Source: Parapristionchus giblindavisi
Lineage: Eukaryota > Nematoda > Chromadorea > Rhabditida > Diplogasteridae
DNA length: 64,000 nucleotides
Assembly (NCBI GenBank): GCA_943737045.1
Contig: CALSFV010000025.1
Coordinates: forward strand, 781,501-845,500
Reading direction: 5' to 3'
Below are positions 12,601 through 32,816 of this stretch, in pieces; position 1 is the stretch's first letter, and every line of letters starts with the position of its first letter. A program made the position numbers and the translations under genes. The notes beneath the pieces were generated by a model, which saw nothing but the letters and a program-made list of their open reading frames with translations, did not search any database and was not told where the DNA came from.

Positions 12601-14937
12601 TTTGTTCATTTAATTGCTTAGGATTCCAAAAAAATGGAAAATAAATAAGATACCTTAGTGAATCGCACTCCGGTGTTCACTTTGGGAATGAACAATCCCA
12701 GCAGGCACATACTCGCAGCGATGAAGGTAGGAATCATGACTATGGTGACATAGTACGATGGACGACGACGAAGGTAGATCACGTACTGCAAATGTAGTAT
12801 AGAATTGGAGATTACTTATATAACGAGAGGGAAACATGCCCTATTGGCACACACGAGGTTATTTGAAAGTCTCCGCTCTGGCAATGATCTCTTGTAGACA
12901 AAGAGAGCGAGAGAATGTTGTCAGAGCGGAGAGGTTCAAATATAGTCCGGTTGGGCCTTAAAAACGGTGTTATTAGTATAAACAAAGGAATACCTTGAGA
13001 TCGGCATTGTAAGGATCAGAGAAGCCATAGATGCCTGTGACGACCATCTCGCCGTTTGTTGTATTCTAATATTTATCGATTGAATGAATCGTTCAAAAAA
13101 GCCCCTCCAAATTGTAAGTGAAAAGGCACATCTTGGGTTCCTTTGCTACGAGGACAGATTATTTTTATCTTTGGGATTATTTTTTACAAAGCCCAGATAA
13201 TGCATAGTCTTTAACAACGGTTGTTGAAACAAATTATAATAATTGCCCGGTGTACTGGTACCCTATTCTGAAGTAGTGCCAATTATTTTAATTTAGACAG
13301 CAAACACGAAAACGCCTAACCGTTCCGTTATCGGGATCAATCGATTCTTCCGGATTGAGGAATACCTGAATGGACATTATTGTATCCCCTTATTATATAT
13401 AATAATGCAAATACTAACTACAAATACAGAAATAGAAATAAATAAAAATATTATTTTATATTCTATAAAAGCTAATAATACAATATAAATCGTATGGGAA
13501 TTATTAATAACCTCGGAATTTGTGTATGACCATGTCGTTATGTTGATGAAGCATTTCTGTTCATCAAAAGGAAACTGATGAAGGTCCATTGGACAATGGT
13601 TGTAGAGTAACTGAAAGAAAGACCAATTAAAGGGGCTGACTCCTTTGTCAACGGTCTCTTCATCGCTCTATGCCCTCTCGTTGTTAGATAACAGAGAAAT
13701 AGTGTGGGCGATAAAGAGGCTATTGAGAGAGGTCACTCTCCCTTTAAAGGCCTAATTTTGCTCTACGCTCTGGCAACACTCTCTCGCAGACAAAGAAAGC
13801 GAGAGAACATTACCAGAGCGGAGTGTTTCAAGTTAGCTCGATGTGTGCTTATAAAGTAAGTTTGAGACAATGCCAAGGACTTTGGAAAGAAAGTAATATG
13901 TGAATATACTTACCCGGATCAAACTGAATTCCACCATTCCATTACAATGTACACGAACTACAGATTTCTCTGTCATTTCTTCTGTATTTCTGAAAATAAA
14001 TATTAAAAAAAACTATAAATAATTTTAAAACTTTCATTAAAATAAATAAAATTAAAAACAGAATAGTCACCCAGTATAGAAGACCACTTGTGGCTTCCAA
14101 ATCTTGTCAATTGGAACAACGATTGCCTGGACGTAGCCGTTTTCCGCTGATGGGGTCCACCTGAAACATTTAAAGAAAAGTATTTTAGAGATACAAGTGG
14201 AAGTAAATTGTTAGTAATACATTTAATGAAAATCATATAATTTCATACACGTTTGAATAATTTCTAGCGGCTAGTCTTAAAAACTCACTGTAGAAATTCA
14301 TCAGTCCAATTCAGTTCTAGATTGATTGATAGTGTTAGTGTACTCGTGCTGTGTTCCTAAAAGTAATGACCCATCATATTTGACTTTTACTCTGCAACAT
14401 CTCTTCCAAGAAAGAAATCTCTTCCAATGCTTCCCCAATCTGGGCTTCTCGAGTACTGCCAAAATTAAAATAAGTGAACAGACAGTGACAAAATTTTTTA
14501 CGATTTAAACGAAAACAATAATCATACGTAATTGAGTATCGTTAGGTAATGGCATTGTGTCTCCACTACGGTGGTCGTATTTGCAAATGCGACCGGTCGC
14601 ACGTCCGGGTTGTACCTAGGAAAGACTCAGATTCCGGCAACATGACTACGACAAATATCTATACTACTCTATAGGACAGTGTATTTCAAATTTTCTTGTC
14701 AAGTAAAAGTTGGCAGAATCATTCTTCTCTTCCGTCTCGAGCGAGATTTGTCGAGTGAAAGAGAAATACCATCTTTTGAAACAGTATTTGAATATGCTAG
14801 TATTCGGCCAGAAAGGATAGAGTGATTAACATTGAGTCAATCGATGGAAACAATATTCAGCACGAATACATACCCATTAAAGAGTGATGTGTAGAATTCG
14901 ACTGAATTTTGCACTGCTATGACCGTATGAATAACAA
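9685..14937 (-). CDS. Cys-loop ligand-gated ion channel subunit (nAChR-like, non-alpha)
   Basis: Thirteen exons with matching phases encode most of a pentameric neurotransmitter-gated channel subunit: 14874-14937, 14528-14615, 14289-14356, 14071-14160, 13914-13989, 13512-13610, 13321-13365, 12994-13065, 12654-12785, 12266-12359, 11371-11459, 10261-10332 with 9998-10110, and 9685-9829. The ligand-binding domain shows PIDKIWKPQVVFYTG and a true Cys loop, C-x13-C (CPMDLHQFPFDEQKC, exon 13512-13610). TM1 follows RRRPSYYVT, TM2 is in 12266-12359, TM3 in 11371-11459, and TM4 ends the protein in 9685-9829. No adjacent cysteine pair is seen in loop C, so it is a non-alpha type. TM2 is divergent, so ion selectivity cannot be inferred. 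The signal peptide and true start are not resolved and lie upstream of 14937. Subunits of this kind assemble as pentamers in neuronal or muscle membranes. Confidence 0.88.
10745..10835. repeat. AGAGTAACT-type minisatellite
   Basis: A short tandem array with a unit of about 10 bases (AGAGTAACTA), imperfect at the left and more regular at 10793-10833. It lies in the intron between the channel's TM3 exon and the next exon. Confidence 0.8.
10885..11360. mobile_element. MITE with TCGTACATGTAAAAAT termini
   Basis: Long inverted repeats start TCGTACATGTAAAAAT and continue with TGTATCATGAACGGTGTGAA. They are flanked by TA, as for Tc1/mariner-type MITEs. Related copies are at 28766-29230 and, almost reduced to two abutting ends, at 59574-59693. 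The right edge lies only about four bases from the GT donor of the TM3 exon of the flanking channel gene. Confidence 0.85.
11521..12113. mobile_element. MITE with ACCGTCAAAACGAA termini
   Basis: Inverted repeats of about 90 bases (ACCGTCAAAACGAAAAAAA, then words made of TTTGACAAA) close a 590-base unit in the intron between the TM2 and TM3 exons of the channel gene. It has no open frame of note. Confidence 0.8.
12860..12955. repeat. Short MITE of the AGAGCGGAGAG family
   Basis: A near-palindrome with CTCCGCTCTGGCAATG at one side and TTGTCAGAGCGGAGAGG at the other, in an intron of the channel gene. Confidence 0.65.
13626..13848. repeat. Two abutting short MITEs from two families
   Basis: Positions 13626-13748 are a TTAAAGGGG...CCCTTTAA unit. 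Positions 13752-13848 are an AGAGCGGAG-family unit. They lie in tandem in the intron between channel exons 13512-13610 and 13914-13989. Both occur elsewhere in the window. Confidence 0.65.
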
Positions 14938-15117
14938 CTGCAAATTACTTTTTAATCGTGAATTTAGACTCTACTGCTTTATTTTTGACTCGCGGCGTAA
15001 ACCGCGTCGTGCTCCAAAGGCAGAGTACGCAGCTGGTTTGGACTCCATACGCCGTACACTAAGGCTTAGGAAGACGGCGAACTCCGCGGAATGGGCAGTA
15101 AGACCAACAACATTCAC
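14938..15117. other. Upstream part of channel gene; outer palindrome
   Basis: The true first exon of the channel gene should lie here or further right, but no convincing signal-peptide exon could be identified. Words near 14990-15020 (ACTCGCGGCGTAAACCGCGTC) are complementary to 15480-15530, so the MULE-like element sits inside a larger inverted repeat. Confidence 0.4.
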
Positions 15118-15450
15118 TAGGGTGGCGAAAATGATTCATGATTATTCGTCCACTTTAGCGGTCTAGAGTGAGTATTCACGGGAGAGGCATTTTCGACCGC
15201 TCTCTCGGCGAATGAGTTGTTAGAAGGAGAGGTCAATGCGAATGAGTCAAAAAAGAGAGTCGAGTGCGAGTCAGACCGCTTTCTCAGCCCTCCTTTCACC
15301 AAATTTTCTTGACTCACTTCGACTCGCAAAAAAGCGAATATTCGCAGGGGAGACCGGTCAACTGCCACTTGGAATGAATAATCGCTAGAGAAGCGAGCCA
15401 CTCATTATAAGCCAGAGAAATGAATAATCATGAGTCATTTTCGCCACCCT
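15118..15450. mobile_element. MULE-like MITE with 9-bp target duplication
   Basis: Terminal inverted repeats AGGGTGGCGAAAATGA and its complement bound a 333-base unit. The nine bases AACATTCAC are present directly on both sides (15109-15117 and 15451-15459). A nine-base duplication is typical of Mutator-like elements. There is no transposase inside. Confidence 0.75.
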
Positions 15451-15699
15451 AACATTCACCGTTTTCCCATTCCATGGTGCACGACGCGGTGTGAGAATGC
15501 GTGGTACGGCGCTGCGAGTCCAAAATATATGAGTAAACATTTCCGTGCATTGTCAAAAGTCTACAAAGGAAAACAAACCCAGCAAATGGATGACTTTCAT
15601 CCACTCAATGATATTAGGTGTAATCTAGAGCACCGGCGGTTCAAAGTAAAGATTGAAAAGAAGGTGAAGACTAGAAGAAGACGAAGAAGTAAATAGAAA

Positions 15700-16490
15700 A
15701 TAGGATAATAGGTATCCATGAGTGCGTGATAGAGGGTAGGAAAGAAGGAGACTAGGATAGATGACTCTGTTGTCAAGTGTAGTCATGAATCAACTACATA
15801 TAATGTTATATTTTGCTAGATAAACGAAGTTTATTGAAGTAAAATATTTATTATAAGTCATTGCGAAATCAATCAAAAGGCAAAAGGCAAAAGGCCGACC
15901 AGGTCGACCAAAGCCTTTTGATTGATTGAGCAATGAAATATAATAGATATTAGGGTGTCAACATTGATTCGAGGCAACCTTTTGATTTCAAAATATTTCA
16001 TGAGGATAGTGCAGTTGCGTTCTTCTCACAGGTTATGACTTATTTTGTGTTTAGTCGTGTTTCAATCAACTACAGATAACTGAGCTTTTTGCTAAATTGT
16101 AATAACGTTTGTGTCATTTAAAAGTCAATTTTGACAGTAAAATATTTCAATTTTGCACTTATCGGATCAATGCTTATGATTCCTTCAATTTAATCCCTTT
16201 CATTTTTTAATATTAAATCGATATTTCACTCCGAGACACCCAAGGTTTCCTGCTTCCATGTATAATTGTTCTGAAGAAATATCCATGCATCCTTCACTTC
16301 ATTTCGATCAATTTTTCCATGTTTTCATCTGACCAATTCTAATGTATGTAAATATAATTAAATCTGGAATAATTGATGCAATTTTTCATTTTTACAATGA
16401 AAGCTTCCCATTTCCATTCATTTTTATCACTTCTGCGTCCGAGAGGTGGTTTCTTGTAACGTTTCATCCCATCTTCTAGCCAAGAAATCT
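15700..16490. other. Intergenic: hairpin at about 15830-15950, otherwise nothing clear
   Basis: A palindrome centred near 15892 has arms including CAATCAATCAAAAGGC and its complement. The rest is AT-rich. Minus-strand frames at 16290-16470 are open for short runs but broken by stops, so they may be a relic. The region includes the upstream flank of the MSP gene. No promoter element can be called with confidence. Confidence 0.4.
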
Positions 16491-16493
16491 ACA

Positions 16494-16987
16494 ATGACCT
16501 CACTATTAGGAGGTATCGTCACATTCTTATCATACAAACATCTAATCCCCTATTATCAGTATTGGTACTGCAAATCGAGCCTGCTGAACTGATTTTTCCT
16601 GCAGCCGGCGGATCACAGAGGGCCAGATTCATGTCGACCTCCGAGTCCAAGATGGCTTTCAAGGTGAGCTCTGATCTTTGATCTTTGATCTTTGATCTTT
16701 TGACAGGTTAAATCCTCGAATAATGAGTGCTATCGAGTCAATCCCGTATTTGGTTTCATCGAGCCTAAAGGAGAAACTATTGTTGAGGTGATCAGGATCA
16801 AGGGACCGCCCAAAGACGTGAGGAAGTTGATCTTTGATCTTTGATCTTTGACCCTATGTTAGATCTTTTCCAGGACAAACTAGTCATTGAATGGGCCGAT
16901 GTTCCGGAGTCTGAAACTGACCCTAGGGCACCGTTCTTGGCTCAAGCTCAACAAGGAGAAGTGGTTGTTCCAGTGAGAGCCACATAA
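16494..16987 (+). CDS. Small MSP-domain protein (sperm-specific class P-like)
   Basis: Four exons, 16494-16512, 16560-16663, 16707-16817 and 16874-16987 (TAA), join in phase to give 115 residues, almost exactly one MSP domain. Family hallmarks are visible: IEPAELIFPAAGGSQ in the first strands, FKVKSSNNECYRVNPVFGFI in the middle, and KDDKLVIEWADVPESETDP towards the end. Nematode proteins of this class are small immunoglobulin-fold proteins expressed mainly in sperm, related to the major sperm protein that drives amoeboid motility; that role is family knowledge. The start follows from the first ATG joined by a 47-base intron. Two introns consist largely of GATCTTT repeats. The gene stands alone, with a large gap upstream. 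Confidence 0.92.
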
Positions 16988-17210
16988 AGTGGCGATCTGA
17001 TCGAGCAAATGAATGAAATTGTATCGATAAACGATATTGTATCACCGCTAACCATGGATGTATGAAGTGGCACAGTGTCCGTATTCCACTCCGTCTTAAA
17101 CCAATCGATAATCCACAATACATAGTATAATCCATAGTACATAATCCACAATCAATCCATGAGGACCATAGAATTGCTAAATTTCCAAGAAAACATCGAT
17201 TCCGTTGAGC

Positions 17211-18050
17211 TTAAAGATGGAGTCCACCGTATATGATCGTTAAATAATAAACTATGAAGAAAGAAAACTATGATTTTGAGTGAGAGTATTGATCGCTTGA
17301 AACGTGATTGAATCAGCTAACAATGTACTTGAAAATTGGTTAAAACAAAAACTTTAAAATCTCGAAAACAATTTTAAAAATGCTTCATACCAGGGCTGTG
17401 CGAAAAAAAAATTTCGAAAAGAAAATCGAAAAACTAAATTTTTCGGAAATAAAAGTCGAAAAATTCGAAAAATTTCGAAAAAAAACGAAAAATGTTGTAC
17501 AAAAATTTCTAGATGTTTTTTCTTTTGATTTCTCGCGACTTTATTGGATTACACCCGTCCCCGTTACTATATCAAGCGAAAGAATACTATCTAAAGTGTC
17601 TTTTTGAGAGAGTTTGGATTAGTCTATGGTAGTTGAGTTAGACAGAATATATTTAAGAGAATTTTCCAGACAAAATATGACAATTACAGTTTTAGAAAAT
17701 GATTAAATTATTTAAAACGTTGCCTGGAATACAACTAAAGAACTTTCAAATATCACCGAATCGATAAAATAATCAATTTTGAGTCTTATTTTCTATTCTC
17801 ATTTTTTCGATTTTTCGAGAAAAAAGTCGAAAAATTTTTCGTCGAAAAAATTGTTTGAAAAAAATCGAAAAATCGAAAAACGAAAAATGCACAGCCCTGC
17901 TTCATACATCTAACAGTTATATCGCAAAAAAACATTAAAAATTCAATATCGGGAATCAATATCAGATATGTCTTTCGATTCGTGTGATAAATCTCTATCA
18001 TACTATCCGAACAGTCTTATTACGAAAAAACTCGTGGGTCTCCATCTTTA
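17211..18050. mobile_element. Composite MITE with TTAAAGATGGAG termini
   Basis: The ends TTAAAGATGGAGTCC (left) and TCTCCATCTTTAA (right) are inverted. The internal word GGGAATCAATATCAGATATG (17949 on) recurs at about 26808-26890. Similar termini are seen at 39253 and 43915, where the element includes a tRNA-like part. A hAT-type MITE (17391-17899) has inserted into this copy. Confidence 0.65.
17391..17899. mobile_element. hAT-type MITE with 8-bp target duplication
   Basis: Termini CAGGGCTGTGC and GCACAGCCCTG enclose 509 bases rich in TTTTTCGAAA words. They are flanked by the identical 8-mer CTTCATAC (17383-17390 and 17900-17907). The CAGGG start and 8-base duplication are hAT hallmarks. A half element with the same start is at about 58837. 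Confidence 0.88.
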
Positions 18051-18390
18051 AATGCGATGAATACGTGCAACGAATTTCACCTTTATTCCATGGAATTCAT
18101 TCGCTCGCCTCTTGAAGAATGTAAAAAAACGTTTAGAAACAAGAGTTAATGCATTTATTTATTTACAGTCCACTGAACCAGAGAAAAAAAGGTTCACAAT
18201 GAGGTAAGAAGTAAGAAAAACTACCACATGCAAAAATCACTTCCCTTGTCAGACCAACAGAGGTATTTGAAGAAGGGCACAAGTACTGAAGTCATGTTCA
18301 ACTTCTGTGCGACATTACATGAAAGGAACTAAGTCAATAATAGTTTAATTGCATATGGAAAGCTTTTATCGGACCAATAATAGGTTAGAT

Positions 18391-19887
18391 TCAGCATTGG
18401 AGCTTCGGTCTCAGCTCGGGGATGGGATGTCGTAGATTTGCGAGGAACTCCTCGTAGCCTTCACTGAAGAACTGGCTGGCCGCGTTGCACCACAGCACCT
18501 TCTCCTTGCACATTTCATCCAGTGCAACGTCCTTCACGATTGTGAACGTATTCACGGGATGGTCACGCTGCAAGTTGATTTCTCTAATGGGGTGTTAAAA
18601 TCTTGGAAAACTAGGAAAATTGAAAAGTAGCGTTAATTTTGTGATGGTAAAAGTAGCAAGAAAAGAATCATAGCTTCGTAGTTGACAAACTTTTACAATT
18701 AAATCCATTTACGCGAGTATTGGATTACTACTTTTCTAACTTCTTTTATAATCACAAAATTGACACTGGCTTTCACTTTTACATGTAATTTTCCAAGATT
18801 TCAAAGATTTCAACACCCAATTAGACCTCCGATTTATAGAGAAAGAAAGAAAGGGAATAAGAAATGGGTTGTGTTAGAAACTTTTTTAAGAAAAAACCAT
18901 AATTAATCTAAAACGATCTAGTGTTTCGGCCCTGGTCCTAGATGAATAAGAACCAACTCATCGGTTCTCATCCGACCTAGTGCTTTCTCTCTCTACGTAC
19001 TTTATCTCCTATCTCTCTCGCTCTCTCCCTTCTTCGTCTCCCCTCCTCCTTTTTCTTCTAACCTTTACTTCAGAATAGGGTACTAGAACAACGAGCAAGT
19101 CCAAAAGGACATAAAAAATTAAATAAACACAAGGGAAAGGACGTTTATTTTAGGCCCTTATACAATTATTTTGGGCTGGTACCCTATTCTGAAGTAGTGC
19201 CCATCTGTCTACGTCTTTATCTCCTCTCCCTCTCCCTTCTTCGTCTCCTCTTTTTCTCCTAACCTTTACACGGACGAGAAGTTCGTCATCCGACTCATCT
19301 TCGTTAAGGAATCGAAAAGACCATCCCCAGACACCCTAAAATGGTTGTGATATTACAAGTTAAGTATAGTTAAGTACAAGTTAAGTAGTTAGTACAAGTT
19401 TTCAAGTTAAGTATCAAATAGAAATTATATAGAAATAGTCGACTATAAGACTTAATGCACGAATACGGAACCCTACTCTCTCTATCTCTTATTTTTATTT
19501 TTAGTTTTACTTATCGTACACCACAAGGGTGTTTCACAAGTACAGAGTGTTTGAGTGCAAGAAAATATGTGAAATATCAAAAATATTAAGAGAGAAGGAG
19601 ATGGGTATGGAGGAAGGTGAGAGATCATTTGATCACGCCTTCTGCTTCAGTCAGGAGAAGTTCAGAGGGGAGGAGCCTGTAGTGTGGTGGAGCGGCCGCA
19701 AATCCAATTTATAACGTATTGGATCTCTTACCCGAGGAACGCTGATGGCAGGCTTGCAATGCTTTCCTACTCCTCGCCACTCGCAACGCAGATGAACACA
19801 CATAGACGCGTCCATGAATATTTGTCTGAAGGGTTCAGAAGGAGAAGCAAGAGAGGCAGCCAGAAGCAACAGTCCGAATCGTCGCAT
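18391..19887 (-). CDS. Small secreted protein, 134 residues, unrecognised
   Basis: Three exons join in phase 0: 19732-19887, 19264-19335 and 18391-18567. Donors are GTAAGA and GTTAGG, and acceptors are TTTTAG and TTGCAG. The N-terminus MRRFGLLLLAASLASPSEP is a textbook signal peptide. The mature part has five cysteines, a CEWRGVGKHC loop, an acidic NEDESDDE stretch, and a C-terminal domain ending RPKLQC. I recognise no family. An in-frame ATG 13 codons upstream (19926) exists, but it would bury the signal peptide, so 19887 is preferred. Likely fate is secretion; the function is unknown. A 230-base MITE lies in the second intron, directly beside the last exon. A pyrimidine-rich duplication (about 19000-19090 and 19200-19262, plus strand) also sits in that intron. 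Confidence 0.7.
18589..18818. mobile_element. MITE with GGGTGTTAAAATCTT termini
   Basis: Inverted ends GGGTGTTAAAATCTTGG and AATTTTCCAAGATTTC...CAACACCC bound 230 bases, with internal arms around AAAAGTAGC/GTAGTAATCC. It lies 22 bases upstream of the last exon of the secreted-protein gene, in the intron. Confidence 0.7.
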
Positions 19888-20381
19888 CTCGCACAATGAG
19901 CTTATAAAATCTCTACCAATCATCACGGGGGAATCAGAGCGAGGACACTTTCTCTTTCAGCAATTGACCTGCCAAGGGATTGATGCGTGTGTATGAGCCA
20001 TCTTTAACGACATTATTGTTTAGGTAAGGGCAAATCATAAAAAGGTAGGTAAAGGTAAGGTAGTTATTCCAGGCATCCGAATTCCTGCGGGTTATCGCTG
20101 TGATTATTCAAGAGGAGTGATGAACATTCATAAAAAAATCGGAAATACCAGCCCTGTTTCCAATTTTCAAAAAAAAACGCGCCGTTGACAAGCATGCTTC
20201 ACTCATGATTATATCGATCAATACGATGACACAAAATAATATTTAGTACCATGCAAAAGTCTATCCACTTTTGCATTTTTCGTCATAACTTTTTTCAAAC
20301 TTAACCGATCGAGTCCAGATTTCCAGGGATTATTTTGAGAGTGCTTTTACGTGTGTTGCACAGAAACATCACCAAGGGCTA
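19888..20381. other. Intergenic, no gene seen
   Basis: No coding exon was found. It should contain the upstream region of the secreted-protein gene. A hAT-like terminal word CAGCCCTGTTTCC lies at 20152-20164, without a clear partner. Confidence 0.4.
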
Positions 20382-21200
20382 ATGTTTGGCAATTGCCGCT
20401 CGCAGAAATGCACCACCCTACATCTCGGAAGAGCGAACCCAAAACGGGACTATATGATCGAAAATGTAATACTGAATAAAAAAGAAGTGGTTAAAGACCT
20501 TGGTTTTGCTATTCATAAAACATTAACATTTTCCGACCATTGCAGAGCTATTTCAGTAAAAGCAAAGTCTGCTTGCCACATACTAATGCGAGCACTGCGG
20601 ACTAAAAAACCTGAAATTCTCCTCAAAGCATTCTCGTTCTATATTCGCCCCATCCTTGAAAGTGCTTCAACACTCTTTAATCCCTATCAGAAAAGGATAT
20701 TAAAACCCTCGAAAAAGTTCAGAATTACTTTACCAGAAGAGTATTCGCACGATGTTACAGATACACATGGGAGAATATGCCTAGAGTAGCTGAACGAAAT
20801 ACTAAACTTAAACTTGAAACGCTAGAAAAACGTAGACTAAATATAGACGTTAGAACTTCCCTCAAACTTCTCAGAGGTAAGTTCAAAATTTCAAACAAGA
20901 AATCCCATTATTTCAATACCTATATAACCTGAAATGGAATAAATTTCAATAATCCTGGGTCACGGTTCCAATATAGGCACAACAGTTTCTTCGCTAGAGC
21001 GGCACGTTTACTATCACTACCCGAAAATAGGATCGACTTTTCGATCTCAGACTGATCTATCTATCCATTTTAACGATTTATTCAACTCCTGTACCATTAT
21101 CATCTACTGTCGTCCCCATTTAAATCATCATTTGATCTCACTTGCTTCGTCGCTATTTTATTACATCTTTCACCTCTGTTTATCGTTAAAGATAAATAAA
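20382..21200 (+). mobile_element. CR1/Jockey-type LINE, 3' fragment (decayed)
   Basis: A 5'-truncated piece of ORF2, C-terminal to the reverse transcriptase catalytic core. The frame at 20382-20789 carries VKDLGFAIHKTLTFSDHCRA and YIRPILESASTLFNPYQ, closely matching the intact LINE at 47460-47680. After 20700 the frame shifts and stops appear. The match continues to the ORF2 end near 21050, and the copy ends around 21208 with an AT-rich tail. It is non-functional. Confidence 0.85.
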
Positions 21201-21639
21201 TTATTAAGGTTGAGCTCTGACGGTGAAATTTATTTCGAATTTATCAAAAATCGCAAAAGTGAGATTTTCGTTTTCTTCGTTTTCTTTTAATTTTTTTTCT
21301 CACTCATTTCCCTACCAATGTTTGTTATATAGTTTTGCAACGATGAAACGGACTCTTGAGAGCAAGAATAAATGGAGATCCTACTGGGAATCCATTCGTC
21401 TTTGACGTCAGAAGGGACTGTCCGCAGTCGTCCTCTCACAGTAGTTCTGGGCGTCTATTCCGACCATCCTCAAGGTCATCAACACTCCAATCAATGCTCA
21501 AACAATGAAGAATACTTATGGATGACCCCGCCAGATGACCACGACATCGGATAGTCTCATTACCCGCGTCTATAAGTAGAACCCGACGCACAATGCATTG
21601 GGCATCAAGCAAGAAGTGGCGGAATTTCACTAAATTAAG

Positions 21640-21995
21640 CTACCTATAGCTTCTAAACGTAGCTGAAAAGTAGTTTGAAGTCACCGTGTACACCGTGCCA
21701 CATCGTCGTCGTGCGTAGGCGCTGTTAGGATGTCGGCATGTCAAGAAACCACTCATCTCCGAAGAGATTCACAAAGCAAAGATTGCATTGTCAAAATACC
21801 ACATTAATTGGACCCCATAACAGTAGAAGTAAGACGTATTTTTTGAAGAAATCAAGTATCTAATGATTGGTACGGTGAGAATAACTCGTGTTCATCGTCC
21901 GGTTGGCACTAGATTTGATGTGACGTACTAGCTGTTCTCCGTGAACCATGGAGGAGGATCGTTGATGTTGTGGGGATGTTTCTCCGTAGTTTTTT
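21640..21995 (+). pseudogene. Tc1-like transposase relic
   Basis: Broken frames show Tc1-family words: KPLISEEIHKAKIALSKYHINWTP at about 21755-21825 and GGGSLMLWGCFSV at about 21950-21990. Stops and shifts interrupt it, and the catalytic residues cannot all be placed. It ends abruptly at 21996, where the miniature LTR element begins. The stretch 21210-21640 upstream may be its decayed 5' part. Confidence 0.7.
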
Positions 21996-22562
21996 CCCCT
22001 ATATAAACCCCCTCCTATCATGATAAAGTTAGTCTCGGGTAAGCTTGTCGTCTAGTCTTCCTTGTTACACTTCAACTGGCGACCAAGAGCATCGGACTCC
22101 ACTTGGCGACCAGTTGGATTGAAGGTCTTCAAAGAAGACGAAGGAGTGGAGGTTTGAAGGACCGTCGGCCCAGGATTGGAGTACGAGGGAATGGACGAGA
22201 ATGAGGTGAAGTCTAGGATTCGTTTCTCATCTGAACCATTTGAGCTGCCAGCGTGTTTGGATCCCAGGGAGAGGACCAACTTCGAGGATCTTCTGAGATG
22301 GGCCGATACCGTCGAGTCAAGCCACGCATATCATCCAGAAGTAGAAGAGCCATGGGATGAGAAGATCCATGTTTTTTTTTCCGTCAAAGGGGAGGAGTTG
22401 GGTCCCCCCGTGTAGACCGTTCACAGGAGGGAGATCATGCCAGAATGATCTCCCCTCATTCCATTTGCATCGTCATCCCCCATTCCCCTATATAAACCCC
22501 CTCCTATCATGATAAAGTTAGTCTCGAGTGAGCTTGTCGTCTAGTCTTCCTTGTTACACTTC
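21996..22562 (+). mobile_element. Miniature LTR retroelement (TRIM-like)
   Basis: A direct repeat of about 80 bases starting CCCCTATATAAACCCCCTCC occurs at 21996-22077 and 22485-22565. It includes a TATA box. After the left repeat comes a primer-binding-like TGGCGACCAAGAGC. Before the right one is a purine-rich AAAGGGGAGGAG followed by TGTAGACC, which would put the right LTR start near 22411. The interior, about 330 bases, has one open frame (22176-22415) of unclear origin and no polymerase. The left LTR seems 5'-truncated at the Tc1 relic. Confidence 0.6.
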
Positions 22563-22761
22563 AACTCTAAAGATCACGGAAAAACTGAATTCCATAATCG
22601 ATTTTTAAATTTTTAAAAATTGATTCTGGTATTTTCATCATCCCTTGTATGAACAAAAGATATACGAACACGAGAGTATGCTCAGACATACGAGATCTGT
22701 TTATCGGCATCTAATGCATCGTTAATGTAGGCGACTGCTAGTCTGCTAGTCTACATGTCAG

Positions 22762-32816
<10,055 letters not shown>

